A DNA stretch of 64,000 nucleotides, taken from positions 186,001-250,000 of the forward strand of contig NZ_JAUSUR010000008.1 in assembly GCF_030814225.1 (NCBI RefSeq). The letters run 5' to 3'. A program made the position numbers and the translations under genes. The notes under the pieces are model-generated. The model was not told the DNA's origin, searched no databases, and saw nothing but the letters and a program-made list of their open reading frames with translations. Source of the stretch: Breznakia pachnodae (lineage in GTDB: Bacteria; Bacillota_I; Bacilli_A; Erysipelotrichales; Erysipelotrichaceae). This document shows, in pieces, positions 26,613 through 34,236 of this stretch (position 1 is its first letter; the number at the start of each line of letters is the position of its first letter).

Positions 26613-27413
26613 TTAATCTTTTGATAACAGCAATGTATCGTTATCCATTTCTTCTCCTACAGCATTTTCAAACATCTGTAGTAGATCAGAAACTTTTAGC
26701 TTACTTTTCTCTTCTCCACGAATATCAAAAATAATTTCTCCTTCATGAAACATAATCAAGCGATTACCATATGTAATGGCGTCTTTCATATTATGTGTAA
26801 CCATTAATGTAGTAAGCTGATCCGCTTCAACAATCTCTTTTGTAATCTGAAGCACCTTTTTTGCAGTCTTTGGATCTAGAGCAGCTGTATGTTCATCAAG
26901 CAATAATAGTTTTGGTTTCTGCAATGTTGCCATAAGAAGGGTTAATGCCTGACGTTGACCACCAGACAGAAGTCCTACTTTTGAAGACATCCGATCTTCC
27001 AGTCCAAGTTCTAATTTCCTTAACTTTTCTTTGAACATCTCTTTTTCGTTGCCTTTGATTCCCCATTTTAAACCTCGCCCAAATCCACGACGATTTGCCA
27101 TTGCAAGGTTCTCCTGAATTTCCATATCGGCTGCAGTTCCCATCATTGGATCTTGAAATACTCGTCCAATTAATTTACTGCGTTTGTATTCCGGATACAA
27201 TGAAATATTTTCATCTTCAATATAAATATATCCACAATCAATTGGATATACTCCAGCAATCATATTTAGAATGGTACTTTTACCTGCACCATTTCCACCA
27301 ATTACGGTTACAAAGTCTCCTTCTTCTAACTGTAAATCAATTTTATTTAGTGCTTTCTTTTCGTTGACTGTCCCCATATTGAAAGTCTTACTTACTCCTT
27401 TTATCTTAAGCAT
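26613..27413 (-). CDS. ABC transporter ATP-binding protein, TrpXYZ-type (predicted tyrosine importer)
   Basis: Cytoplasmic ATPase that powers the transporter formed with the two genes upstream. The 266 residues have Walker A (IGGNGAGKST) near 39, the ABC signature as LLSGGQRQALTLLMA near 144, Walker B (KLLLLDEHTAALD) and the switch His in MVTHNMKDA. Such ATPases pair with branched-type permeases and PF04392-type binding proteins. Its start overlaps the end of the permease gene by eight bases. The T-box upstream of the operon points to tyrosine as substrate. Confidence 0.93.
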   Translation of the reverse strand: MLKIKGVSKTFNMGTVNEKKALNKIDLQLEEGDFVTVIGGNGAGKSTILNMIAGVYPIDCGYIYIEDENISLYPEYKRSKLIGRVFQDPMMGTAADMEIQENLAMANRRGFGRGLKWGIKGNEKEMFKEKLRKLELGLEDRMSSKVGLLSGGQRQALTLLMATLQKPKLLLLDEHTAALDPKTAKKVLQITKEIVEADQLTTLMVTHNMKDAITYGNRLIMFHEGEIIFDIRGEEKSKLKVSDLLQMFENAVGEEMDNDTLLLSKD

Positions 27414-28335
27414 GTTCAGACTCCTTTCCTGTCAACTTTTTATACATACGTACTTGTTTCTGTTTATTTAGTAATACTGGTATTGTGAGGGCAACTCCTA
27501 CTAGAATTGCTGTTAATAATTTCAAATCATCAGTGTTCAAGCCAAGTTCTAATACGATTGCGATAATAATTCGATAGATTGCTGAACCTACAGCAATTGA
27601 AATTAGACGTACAGCAAAACTCTGTTTGCGCCCAAATAAAACCTCACCAATTACAATCGAAGCTAAACCAATAACAATTGCACCGGTTCCCATCTTCACA
27701 TCTGCGTATCCTTGAGATTGGGTAACCAAAGCTCCAGATAACGCAATAAGTCCATTACTGATCATCAAACCAATAATCTTTGTAGTATTAATATTCACTC
27801 CTAGTGCAGATACCATTTTTTCATTATTACCAGTTGCACGAATAGCAGAACCAATTTCAGTTCCAAAGAACCAGTACAAAACACCAACAATAAAAATTAC
27901 AATAATAATTCCTATTGCGAGTGTTGTATGTGCCGTACTTAGTCCTGTCATACTACTCAATGATTTAATAATTGTATCACTTTGAAGCAGTGGAAGATTT
28001 GAACGTTCTCCCATAATCCGCATATTAATGGAATACAATCCAATCTGGGTCAGTATTCCTGCCAGAATTGCAGGTATCTCAAATTTGGTAATTAATACTC
28101 CAGTAATTAATCCTGCAGCAAACCCAGTAAGTATTGCACCAATAATTGCTAGTACTGGTGATACACCATTCGTAATTAAAATAGCACAGGTTGCACCTCC
28201 AGTAGCAAAACTACCATCTACAGTCAAATCTGCAATATCTAAGATTCGAAATGTAACATATACACCAAGTGCCATAATTCCCCAAAGAATTCCTTGGCTG
28301 ATTGCATCTTGAATCGATAAAAATAAACCTGTCAT
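27406..28335 (-). CDS. ABC transporter permease, branched-chain/TrpY-like
   Basis: Membrane permease of the same transporter. The 309 residues form about eight to nine helices. Family marks are ALGVYVTFRILDIADLTVDGSF at the N-terminus (split here as ALGVYVTFRILDIADL plus TVDGSF) and the cytoplasmic loop RATGNNEKMVSALGVN that contacts the ATPase. The ATG has an AGGAGT site and follows the binding protein gene by eight bases. Confidence 0.92.
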   Translation of the reverse strand: MTGLFLSIQDAISQGILWGIMALGVYVTFRILDIADLTVDGSFATGGATCAILITNGVSPVLAIIGAILTGFAAGLITGVLITKFEIPAILAGILTQIGLYSINMRIMGERSNLPLLQSDTIIKSLSSMTGLSTAHTTLAIGIIIVIFIVGVLYWFFGTEIGSAIRATGNNEKMVSALGVNINTTKIIGLMISNGLIALSGALVTQSQGYADVKMGTGAIVIGLASIVIGEVLFGRKQSFAVRLISIAVGSAIYRIIIAIVLELGLNTDDLKLLTAILVGVALTIPVLLNKQKQVRMYKKLTGKESEHA

Positions 28336-28343
28336 ATATACTC

Positions 28344-29336
28344 CTATTCTTCAATAATAGTTGCTTTATCTAATAATTCCTTTGGAATTGTAATTCCTAA
28401 TTCATCAGCAACCTTTTTGTTGATTGTAAGTTCACAATCTTCTGCAGCCAGATACTCAATTGGCATATCAGCAGGTTTTGCATCACCATTTAATATTTTA
28501 GCAGCTTGAACTCCTGATAAATATCCCAGGTTGTAGTAATCAATACCATAAGTAGCTAAACCACCATTGGTAACCATACCACTTTCACCAACAATACATG
28601 GCAAGTCATTTTCGCTTGCTACCATTGAAATTGTACTCATACCTTCTGCCATCATATTATCTGTTGGAATATAGATTGCATCCACTTTACCAACTAAAGA
28701 TTGAGTAACTTGTTGAATCTGACTTAAATCAGATACTTTTGCTTCTGTATATTCTAATCCAGCAGCCTCAATTGCTTTCTTTGCTAAATCGGCTTGGAAT
28801 CTAGAGTTATCCTCAGCATTTGTATACATAACTGCTACTGTTTTTGCATCTGGAAGCAATTGTGTCAACAAATCAATTTGTTCTTCTACAGGTGTTAAAT
28901 CGCTTGTCCCCGTTACATTTCCTCCAGGTTTATCATTAGAAGTAACCAATCCAGAGTTTTCAGGATCTGTAACTGCCGAAATAACAATTGGAATATCTGA
29001 AGTCTTTTGAGCAACTGCCTGTGCTGCAGGTGTTGCGATTGCGTAAATTAAATCATTTCCATCGTTTACTAATTTATTAGCAATTGTTTCCGGAGTAGAT
29101 GCATCTCCTTGAGCATTCTTAAAATCAATACTGATGTTCTCACCATCAACATATCCTTCATCCTTCAAACCATCAATAAAACCTTCATATGCCTGGTCTA
29201 ACGCAGGATGCTCAGCATATTGAATAACTCCAACCTTTAGTGTTTTCTCTCCATCTGCTGTGTCATCACCATCGCTACATCCAACAATTACTGTACACAT
29301 ACTTAATGCTAATAATAGCTTATATACTTTCTTCAT
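28344..29336 (-). CDS. ABC transporter substrate-binding lipoprotein, TrpX-like
   Basis: Extracellular binding protein anchored as a lipoprotein. The 330 residues have a signal peptide with the lipobox VIVGC (Cys20) and a PF04392-type periplasmic-binding fold: VGVIQYAEHPALDQAYEGF, QGDASTPETIANKLV, PIVISAVTDPENSGLV, GNVTGTSDLTPVEEQ, and TYGIDYYNLGYLSG. TrpX relatives are linked to tryptophan, but the T-box before this gene reads a Tyr codon, so tyrosine or a Tyr precursor is the better guess. The ribosome site (GAGAGGAG) lies right after the T-box terminator. Confidence 0.93.
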   Translation of the reverse strand: MKKVYKLLLALSMCTVIVGCSDGDDTADGEKTLKVGVIQYAEHPALDQAYEGFIDGLKDEGYVDGENISIDFKNAQGDASTPETIANKLVNDGNDLIYAIATPAAQAVAQKTSDIPIVISAVTDPENSGLVTSNDKPGGNVTGTSDLTPVEEQIDLLTQLLPDAKTVAVMYTNAEDNSRFQADLAKKAIEAAGLEYTEAKVSDLSQIQQVTQSLVGKVDAIYIPTDNMMAEGMSTISMVASENDLPCIVGESGMVTNGGLATYGIDYYNLGYLSGVQAAKILNGDAKPADMPIEYLAAEDCELTINKKVADELGITIPKELLDKATIIEE

Positions 29337-29375
29337 ACACTTCTCCTCTCATAATATTTTTTTCTTCCGTAAAAC

Positions 29376-29624
29376 AAAAAAAGTCCTCCAATAGAGGACG
29401 ACTAAGCCGCGGTACCACCTCTGTTTGATATAGTTAGCTATATCATCTCACAAGTACAAACTTACAGGGTAATGGTTGTTAACCAAGATAGCCTACTAAC
29501 AATTGTATTCGGTATCTAACTCCATGATGTATTCAGTTTTTATCTTGTGCTATTTTCACCAACCATAGCATCTCTGCATGCCAATAAAAACTTACTATTT
29601 CACTTCTTCGTTTTTGTTTTATTT
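29376..29624 (-). promoter_or_regulatory. T-box riboswitch with UAC (Tyr) specifier
   Basis: Transcribed leader that senses uncharged tRNA and switches a terminator. Stem I has the AGTA bulge and a specifier loop GAA-TAC-A (codon at 29529-29531). The antiterminator carries the T-box AGGTGGTACCGCGG (29407-29420), followed by the terminator GTCCTC/GAGGAC and seven T (29383-29399 plus tail). The T-box base after TGG is T, which pairs with an A73 discriminator as in tRNA-Tyr; bacterial tRNA-Trp usually has G73. The same GAA-XXX-A spacing in the alaS leader gives GCT (Ala), which supports the reading frame. Confidence 0.85.
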
Positions 29625-29630
29625 ATGTTT

Positions 29631-29659
29631 ATACTATGATATTCTGAAAACTTTGTCAA
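29631..29659 (-). promoter_or_regulatory. Promoter of the T-box transporter operon
   Basis: TTGACA, 17-base spacer, TAGTAT on the minus strand. Confidence 0.75.
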
Positions 29660-29681
29660 TGAATAATGAAAATAATGAAAG

Positions 29682-29725
29682 AAAAATTCATCACTTTCAT
29701 TATTTTTCAATAACAAGTGATGAAT
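29682..29725 (-). terminator. Terminator after trmD
   Basis: Perfect 11-bp stem (29686-29696 with 29715-29725), 18-base loop, then TTTTTC on the minus strand. Confidence 0.75.
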
Positions 29726-29736
29726 TACATTTATAA

Positions 29737-30465
29737 TTACTTCATCTTCTCTTCTTCAATTACTTCTGATAAGAGCTTACTTTCTTCTTTATTTAACTCT
29801 TTCTTGTCTAATAAATCTGGTCGACGCAAATAGGTTTTACGAATAGATTCTTTCAAACGCCATTTACGAATATTTTCATGATGGCCACTCAATAAGATAT
29901 CAGGAACTTTCTGTCCTTCAAACTCAATTGGACGTGTGTATTGAGGGTATTCCAATAATCCATTTTCATATGAATCATCCTCATGACTTGTTGTAGTAAT
30001 AACACCATCGTGCAAACGAATCATCGCATCACAAAGTACCACAGCAGCTGTTTCACCACCAGTTAACACATAATCTCCAATTGATATCTCTTCATCCACA
30101 TAACTGCGAATACGTTCATCAAAACCTTCATAATGACCACACAAGACTATAACATCATCACTTTGCGCTAATTCATGTACTTTCTGTTGGTTTAATGGCG
30201 CTCCCTGTGGCGTCATCATAATAACTTTTGTGTCTTTTTGACGGTTTGCTTTAATTGCATCAACAATTGGCTGACAAGTTAATAACATCCCTGCTCCACC
30301 ACCACAAACAGTATCATCTACATTATTGTGTTTATCTAAGGTATAGTCACGAAAGTTAACACTACTGAAATCAACATGCTTATTATCAATTGCTCTTTTA
30401 ATAATAGATGTATTTGTAAAAGAATCAAAGAACTCCGGAAATAATGTCAGTACCGTTATTTTCAT
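29737..30465 (-). CDS. trmD: tRNA (guanine37-N1)-methyltransferase TrmD
   Basis: SPOUT-fold enzyme that methylates G37 of tRNA and prevents frameshifting. The 242 residues start ITVLTLFPEFFDSF and contain DDTVCGGGAGMLL, LCGHYEGFDERI, the trefoil-knot segment EISIGDYVLTGGETAA, and SGHHENIRKWRL. Length is standard. The ATG overlaps the rimM stop codon, as in the conserved rimM-trmD pair. rplS, which usually follows, is displaced by the transporter operon. Confidence 0.98.
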   Translation of the reverse strand: MKITVLTLFPEFFDSFTNTSIIKRAIDNKHVDFSSVNFRDYTLDKHNNVDDTVCGGGAGMLLTCQPIVDAIKANRQKDTKVIMMTPQGAPLNQQKVHELAQSDDVIVLCGHYEGFDERIRSYVDEEISIGDYVLTGGETAAVVLCDAMIRLHDGVITTTSHEDDSYENGLLEYPQYTRPIEFEGQKVPDILLSGHHENIRKWRLKESIRKTYLRRPDLLDKKELNKEESKLLSEVIEEEKMK

Positions 30466-30953
30466 AACAGTCCCTCAATCACTTCAATATCAATTCGTTT
30501 ATTTTCTATATCCACATTCTTAATAAATTGATCAACATATGGAACCAGAATCGTCTTGTTGATCCGTAATATTGGATTTGCAGCTGTATCAATAACATCT
30601 TCTACTTCACCTAGCAGATTATCATCCTGATCATAAACCGAACACCCCTTTAATTCAAAGAAATAATAACCTTCATCTAATTCCTCAATATTATTACGAT
30701 CAATATACAACTCGCTTCCCTTCCAAATCTCTACTTTATTAATATCTTCAAAACCATCAAAAGTAACCAATACCATATCTTTATGTTCACGATATGTCTT
30801 AACTTTTAAAATTATTTCTTTATTTTGAAACAACAAAATTAACTCATTTCCTTTTTTAAATCGTTCATCATTAAAATCACTTAAAGATTTAATTTTCAAT
30901 TCCCCTTTAAGTCCATGTGTATTCACTATAATTCCAACTTTAATTTTATCCAT
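30462..30953 (-). CDS. rimM: Ribosome maturation factor RimM
   Basis: Assists 30S assembly and binds S19. The 163 residues show an N-terminal beta-barrel (VGIIVNTHGLKGELKI), a linker, and the PRC-barrel (FFELKGCSVYDQDDNLLGEV to LVPYVDQFIKNVDIENKRI in two blocks). Sits in the rpsP-khpA-rimM-trmD operon; trmD is coupled by an ATGA overlap. Confidence 0.95.
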   Translation of the reverse strand: MDKIKVGIIVNTHGLKGELKIKSLSDFNDERFKKGNELILLFQNKEIILKVKTYREHKDMVLVTFDGFEDINKVEIWKGSELYIDRNNIEELDEGYYFFELKGCSVYDQDDNLLGEVEDVIDTAANPILRINKTILVPYVDQFIKNVDIENKRIDIEVIEGLL

Positions 30954-30985
30954 ATTATACTCCTAAAAAAAGGATGCTAAGCATC

Positions 30986-31231
30986 CTAGTATGATTCAAA
31001 TTTAATTGTAATCATTTTGTTTTCTTTACGTGATGCTATCGACATCATCTGACGAATACTACTCGCCATCATTCCACGACGACCAATTAAACGAGCAACA
31101 TCATCTGAATTCGCATATACATGTAGCAAAACCTCATTTTCATTTAATGTTGACATTACTTTAACTGACAGACTATCTTTATCATCAACGATTGGTGTAA
31201 TGAGATCTAAAATTGTTTTTTCGTAATTCAT
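30986..31231 (-). CDS. khpA: KH-domain RNA-binding protein KhpA (YlqC)
   Basis: Small RNA chaperone that pairs with KhpB in many Gram-positives and affects cell elongation. The 81 residues form a single type II KH domain with the variant GXXG loop ARLIGRRGMMASSIRQ. It stands between rpsP and rimM, its usual place. The ribosome site for its ATG falls at the end of rpsP. Confidence 0.94.
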   Translation of the reverse strand: MNYEKTILDLITPIVDDKDSLSVKVMSTLNENEVLLHVYANSDDVARLIGRRGMMASSIRQMMSIASRKENKMITIKFESY

Positions 31232-31234
31232 AAA

Positions 31235-31507
31235 TTATTTAGAAAATTTTTCGTCGTGAATTTTCTTCATAATTCCGTTTTTTGACAACATACTTCTTAC
31301 AGTATCTGATGGTTGTGCACCATTTCTTAACCATTTCAAAGCTAATTCTTCATCAATTGTAATTTCTGCAGGGTTATTGTTAGGATTATATGTTCCAATC
31401 GCTTCAATAATTCTTCCATCACGAGGACTTCTTGAATCAGCAGCAACGATTCTGTAGTAAGCATATCCTTTTTTACCCATTCTTTTTAATCTTAATTTAA
31501 CAGCCAT
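31235..31507 (-). CDS. rpsP: 30S ribosomal protein S16
   Basis: Early-binding small-subunit protein. The 90 residues start [20 protein letters not shown] and include [19 protein letters not shown] and [21 protein letters not shown] site ten bases before the ATG at 31507 decides the start; the in-frame codon at 31534 lies close to the promoter. First gene of the khpA-rimM-trmD operon. Confidence 0.97.
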   Translation of the reverse strand: MAVKLRLKRMGKKGYAYYRIVAADSRSPRDGRIIEAIGTYNPNNNPAEITIDEELALKWLRNGAQPSDTVRSMLSKNGIMKKIHDEKFSK

Positions 31508-31536
31508 TTTATTAATTCTCCTTTTATTCCTCACTT

Positions 31537-31564
31537 AGTATAACACAATAAGAATAGGTGTCAA
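31537..31564 (-). promoter_or_regulatory. Strong promoter for the rpsP operon
   Basis: TTGACA, 16-base spacer, TATACT on the minus strand, 30 bases before rpsP. The -35 box lies inside the 3' arm of the hairpin that ends comGG. Confidence 0.7.
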
Positions 31565-31585
31565 GCATTTTTGCTGTACACCTAT
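31554..31585 (-). terminator. Hairpin at the end of the comG operon
   Basis: ATAGGTGT/ACACCTAT stem with an inner AGCA/TGCT helix; it overlaps the comGG stop. The following tail (TCTTATTG) is only moderately T-rich. Confidence 0.5.
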
Positions 31586-31992
31586 AAATAATCATAACTA
31601 ATAATTTTATGATTACTTGAATCATATCTAAGTTGTGAATAAATCTTTAGTTGACCGCCATCATATATTTGAATAGTATATGATTCTATTTCAGGTGTAA
31701 TTAAGATTTTAAAACTATCATAATACAATTCTTTGGCTTCAACTACTATTTCCTCTTCATCTTCAAACTCATCAAAACTTTCTTCTTCCTCAAATATCTC
31801 CTCTGTATCTTCTTCATATGATCTCATAGATAACTTTATCTGATGAATTGCATACAACTCTGCATATGCAAGATTTTCATTTTCAACTCTAATTGACTTT
31901 GCTTTCACATACAACATTGAAGTAAACCCCATACATATGGATAATAACATAATTCCATAAATACTTATAAATCCTTTTTTATTCACATCCAA
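31582..31992 (-). CDS. comGG: Competence pseudopilus minor pilin ComGG-like, with acidic insert
   Basis: Last gene of the comG operon. The 136 residues begin with a short basic leader (MDVNKKG) before a hydrophobic helix FISIYGIMLLSICMGF, as in type IV pilin-like proteins processed by ComC. Residue five of the mature part is not Glu, as is common for ComGG-type pilins. Unusual is a very acidic stretch at about 60-85 (EDTEEIFEEEESFDEFEDEE). It overlaps comGF; the start read here is TTG at 31992, and an in-frame GTG two codons later is an alternative. Assigned mainly from position. Confidence 0.75.
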   Translation of the reverse strand: MDVNKKGFISIYGIMLLSICMGFTSMLYVKAKSIRVENENLAYAELYAIHQIKLSMRSYEEDTEEIFEEEESFDEFEDEEEIVVEAKELYYDSFKILITPEIESYTIQIYDGGQLKIYSQLRYDSSNHKIISYDYL

Positions 31993-32392
31993 TCACTCGC
32001 TTTTCTTCTGTTTGATTTTTATGATGATACTGTAGATAGAGACAATTATCATAACGAGAAAAAATAACCGATTTTAAATCTTTCATAAACACCTGGTATC
32101 CTGGGGTAAGAATTAACTTATCATCTTTTTGATACAAACATAATTCATTATTCATATAGTCGAAGCAAACTCGTTGATCATCAATCGTTATTGACGATGA
32201 TAATACATAAATTAAACGCAATTGACGAATACTTACCTCATCTTCACCATAATGAAAGTCATAATCAATTTTACTAACAAGCTGTAAATAACCACTAATT
32301 AGCAATACTGATATAGATACCACAAGTAACCCTAATATTGTCTCTATTAGGGTAAAACCCTTATTATTCGATTTCTTTGTAGAATACTTCAC
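31979..32392 (-). CDS. comGF: Competence minor pilin ComGF-like
   Basis: Prepilin-like protein of the DNA-uptake pseudopilus. The leader ends in KSNNKG followed by FTLIETILGLLVVSISVLLI, a type III signal sequence with Glu5. The body has the ComGF-type pattern RQLRLIYVLSSSI...VCFDYMNNELCLY. About 137 residues from GTG at 32392, which has GAGG nine bases upstream; in-frame ATGs further upstream lack such a site. It overlaps comGE and comGG. Confidence 0.8.
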   Translation of the reverse strand: MKYSTKKSNNKGFTLIETILGLLVVSISVLLISGYLQLVSKIDYDFHYGEDEVSIRQLRLIYVLSSSITIDDQRVCFDYMNNELCLYQKDDKLILTPGYQVFMKDLKSVIFSRYDNCLYLQYHHKNQTEEKRVIGCE

Positions 32393-32543
32393 GTATGCAT
32401 TCCTCATCATTAGAATAATCAATCTCTGTTGTTTTTATATGTGTAATTCCTTTTATAGAAGCACTGATAACCATAATTAAAATAACTGTAATCTGAAACA
32501 ATAAAATTGACTCCATCATAATAAACCCTTTTCTATTTAACAT
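32364..32543 (-). CDS. comGE: Short competence prepilin-like protein in ComGE position
   Basis: The 59 residues start MLNRKG followed by FIMMESILLFQITVILIMV, a type IV prepilin leader and helix with Glu5. After the helix only about 30 residues remain, which is short for ComGE. The name rests on operon position between comGD and comGF. The ATG at 32543 is the likely start, with GGAAGTGGGA upstream. Confidence 0.7.
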   Translation of the reverse strand: MLNRKGFIMMESILLFQITVILIMVISASIKGITHIKTTEIDYSNDEECIREVFYKEIE

Positions 32544-32919
32544 AAATATTCCCACTTCCAAGATTAATTACAACTTCTTTTTGACTATCTGCACTTTTAC
32601 ATAGAATTGTTTGAGCCATATTCACATTCCCTCTTTCATTAAAACTGATTTCATGAGTAGTACACATAGTACTGTTGGATAAGCTTATTGTACGTTCATT
32701 AATCATAATACTGCTTCCTTCAATGTTAACGACTACCTGTTCCTTATTTTCAATTGCTTCAATCTGTGCCTGTAGCAAATAATCTTTCAGTTTCTCACAT
32801 TCAAATCTTAATAATACTTTGCTGTTTACTTGTGATGGAATCAGAACTGCAATACTGCCAATAATAACAAATACAAACAGCGTCTGAATCAAAGTAAATC
32901 CTTCCCTATTTACTCGCAC
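32533..32919 (-). CDS. comGD: Competence minor pilin ComGD-like
   Basis: Pseudopilus subunit. The 128 residues carry leader RVNREG and helix FTLIQTLFVFVIIGSIAVLIP; residue five of the mature form is Gln instead of the usual Glu, seen in some ComGD proteins. The rest fits the GspH/ComGD pattern (LLQAQIEAIENKEQVVVNI, then IMINERTISLS). Start is GTG at 32919 with GGTGGAG six bases upstream. It overlaps comGC and comGE. Confidence 0.8.
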   Translation of the reverse strand: MRVNREGFTLIQTLFVFVIIGSIAVLIPSQVNSKVLLRFECEKLKDYLLQAQIEAIENKEQVVVNIEGSSIMINERTISLSNSTMCTTHEISFNERGNVNMAQTILCKSADSQKEVVINLGSGNIYVK

Positions 32920-33211
32920 TTGCTTCTCCACCTTGGATAGTTATTGTCTCTCCATCTGGACAACGTCTCTGACTATCTTTTAAATATCCCTTGTTGATAA
33001 GCTGATCAATACTTGATGGTGTCTCTAATGTTTCTACTTCATACAACAATATCTGCGAGTTTACAACTTCCACCAATGCTTCACACCCTTTGTTATCAAT
33101 TACTTCTTTTTTCTGCTGTATTTGTGGTAATGTAAGCAAAAATATTAATGCAATAATTGTTAATACAATAATCATTTCTAAAATCGTAAATCCCTTCTTC
33201 AAGTTCCTCAC
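32906..33211 (-). CDS. comGC: Major competence pilin ComGC
   Basis: Major subunit of the transformation pilus. It has a short basic leader ending LKKG and the helix FTILEMIIVLTIIALIFLLT with Glu5, followed by two Cys (KGCEALVE, RRCPDGETITIQGGE) as in Bacillus ComGC, where they form a disulfide. About 101 residues from GTG at 33211, which overlaps the comGB stop (GTGA); a TTG at 33202 would give 98 residues, the Bacillus length. An ATG further upstream would give an implausibly long leader. Confidence 0.92.
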   Translation of the reverse strand: MRNLKKGFTILEMIIVLTIIALIFLLTLPQIQQKKEVIDNKGCEALVEVVNSQILLYEVETLETPSSIDQLINKGYLKDSQRRCPDGETITIQGGEASASK

Positions 33212-34236
33212 ATCCTTTCTAACATTTGTAATGGAACCAGCATTATCTGATATACACATATAACTAATATACCTACAAAACTATACGAGATGAGTTGAAC
33301 CAAAACACTAACTTTTCTAATCTGATTCATCCATTGCTTTTCTTGTAAATCTCTATATGTAATTAAGGAATCACGAAATGTATTTGTTGAAGAACCAAGG
33401 GTAAAGTGTAACTTAAAGTTCTTTGAAATCATTGGATTATTTTGAATCGATTCCATCATCTCAACCCCATTCTGCAGATCATAATAGATTTTCTTAACTA
33501 CAATAAACAATAATGGTTGATCATTCACATTCTGAAGAAACTGAAATGCATGCTTTGTACTCATTCCATGTTTATCTAATTCAATTAAATAATTGCTGAG
33601 ATAATAAGACATCCACTCTCTAATAATCCCAACATAACGAACAAAGATTAAACCAACCGAATACATTAGTTTCTTTGACAATTTACACAGTACAACTAAA
33701 ACAATTAAAAGTAGTAGTACTCCAAGCAAAATTAGTGATAAATAATTGATTAATGAAACTATTTCAAATATAACACTTCCATCAACTTCGAAATTTTGAA
33801 TCAACTGAGGAATAATTACATTGGAAAACATAATTACTGAGAAGAAAGAAACAACAAGAATAAACAATGGATAAGCAGTTTGTTTGATTAGTTTCTTTCG
33901 AATGTCTTGTTCAAACTGATACATTGCTATTGCACATTGTAGTGCGTTAGCAATACTTGTAGTATTTAAGAAGAATGTAACAAATACTTTTAAACGCCCC
34001 TTACAACTGTCTTCAATAATCTTCTCAATTGATTCTCCTTGTTCGATTGCAATAAGAATATGTTCATCATCCTTATTCAACAACTGCAATGCATGGTGTA
34101 AGGAGTACCCTTTTGAAATCAACTGTGCAAAATACATCCATTGCGTTATATTAAGTGATAATGTCACTTTGTGCGGATTCTTTATCAATCCAGCCTTTGC
34201 TAACTGCATTTTTAATCTTTGTTTTAATATCAGCAT
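33208..34236 (-). CDS. comGB: Competence pilus polytopic membrane protein ComGB
   Basis: Platform protein of the pseudopilus, GspF family. Two GspF domains are visible (about 40-150 and 230-330), with helices FILVVSFFSVIMFSNVII, ILLGVLLLLIVLVVL and the C-terminal VQLISYSFVGILVICVYQIM. The start is uncertain: the ATG at 34236 has an AAGGG too close to it and overlaps comGA by 86 bases; an internal TTG or GTG may be used. Family assignment is firm. Confidence 0.9.
   Translation of the reverse strand: MLILKQRLKMQLAKAGLIKNPHKVTLSLNITQWMYFAQLISKGYSLHHALQLLNKDDEHILIAIEQGESIEKIIEDSCKGRLKVFVTFFLNTTSIANALQCAIAMYQFEQDIRKKLIKQTAYPLFILVVSFFSVIMFSNVIIPQLIQNFEVDGSVIFEIVSLINYLSLILLGVLLLLIVLVVLCKLSKKLMYSVGLIFVRYVGIIREWMSYYLSNYLIELDKHGMSTKHAFQFLQNVNDQPLLFIVVKKIYYDLQNGVEMMESIQNNPMISKNFKLHFTLGSSTNTFRDSLITYRDLQEKQWMNQIRKVSVLVQLISYSFVGILVICVYQIMLVPLQMLERM

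Noticed and set aside
29526-29534. Reading the T-box specifier as ACA (Thr)
   Set aside because: It would shift the spacing relative to the alaS leader, where GAA-GCT-A is clear, and would put T and not A after the codon.
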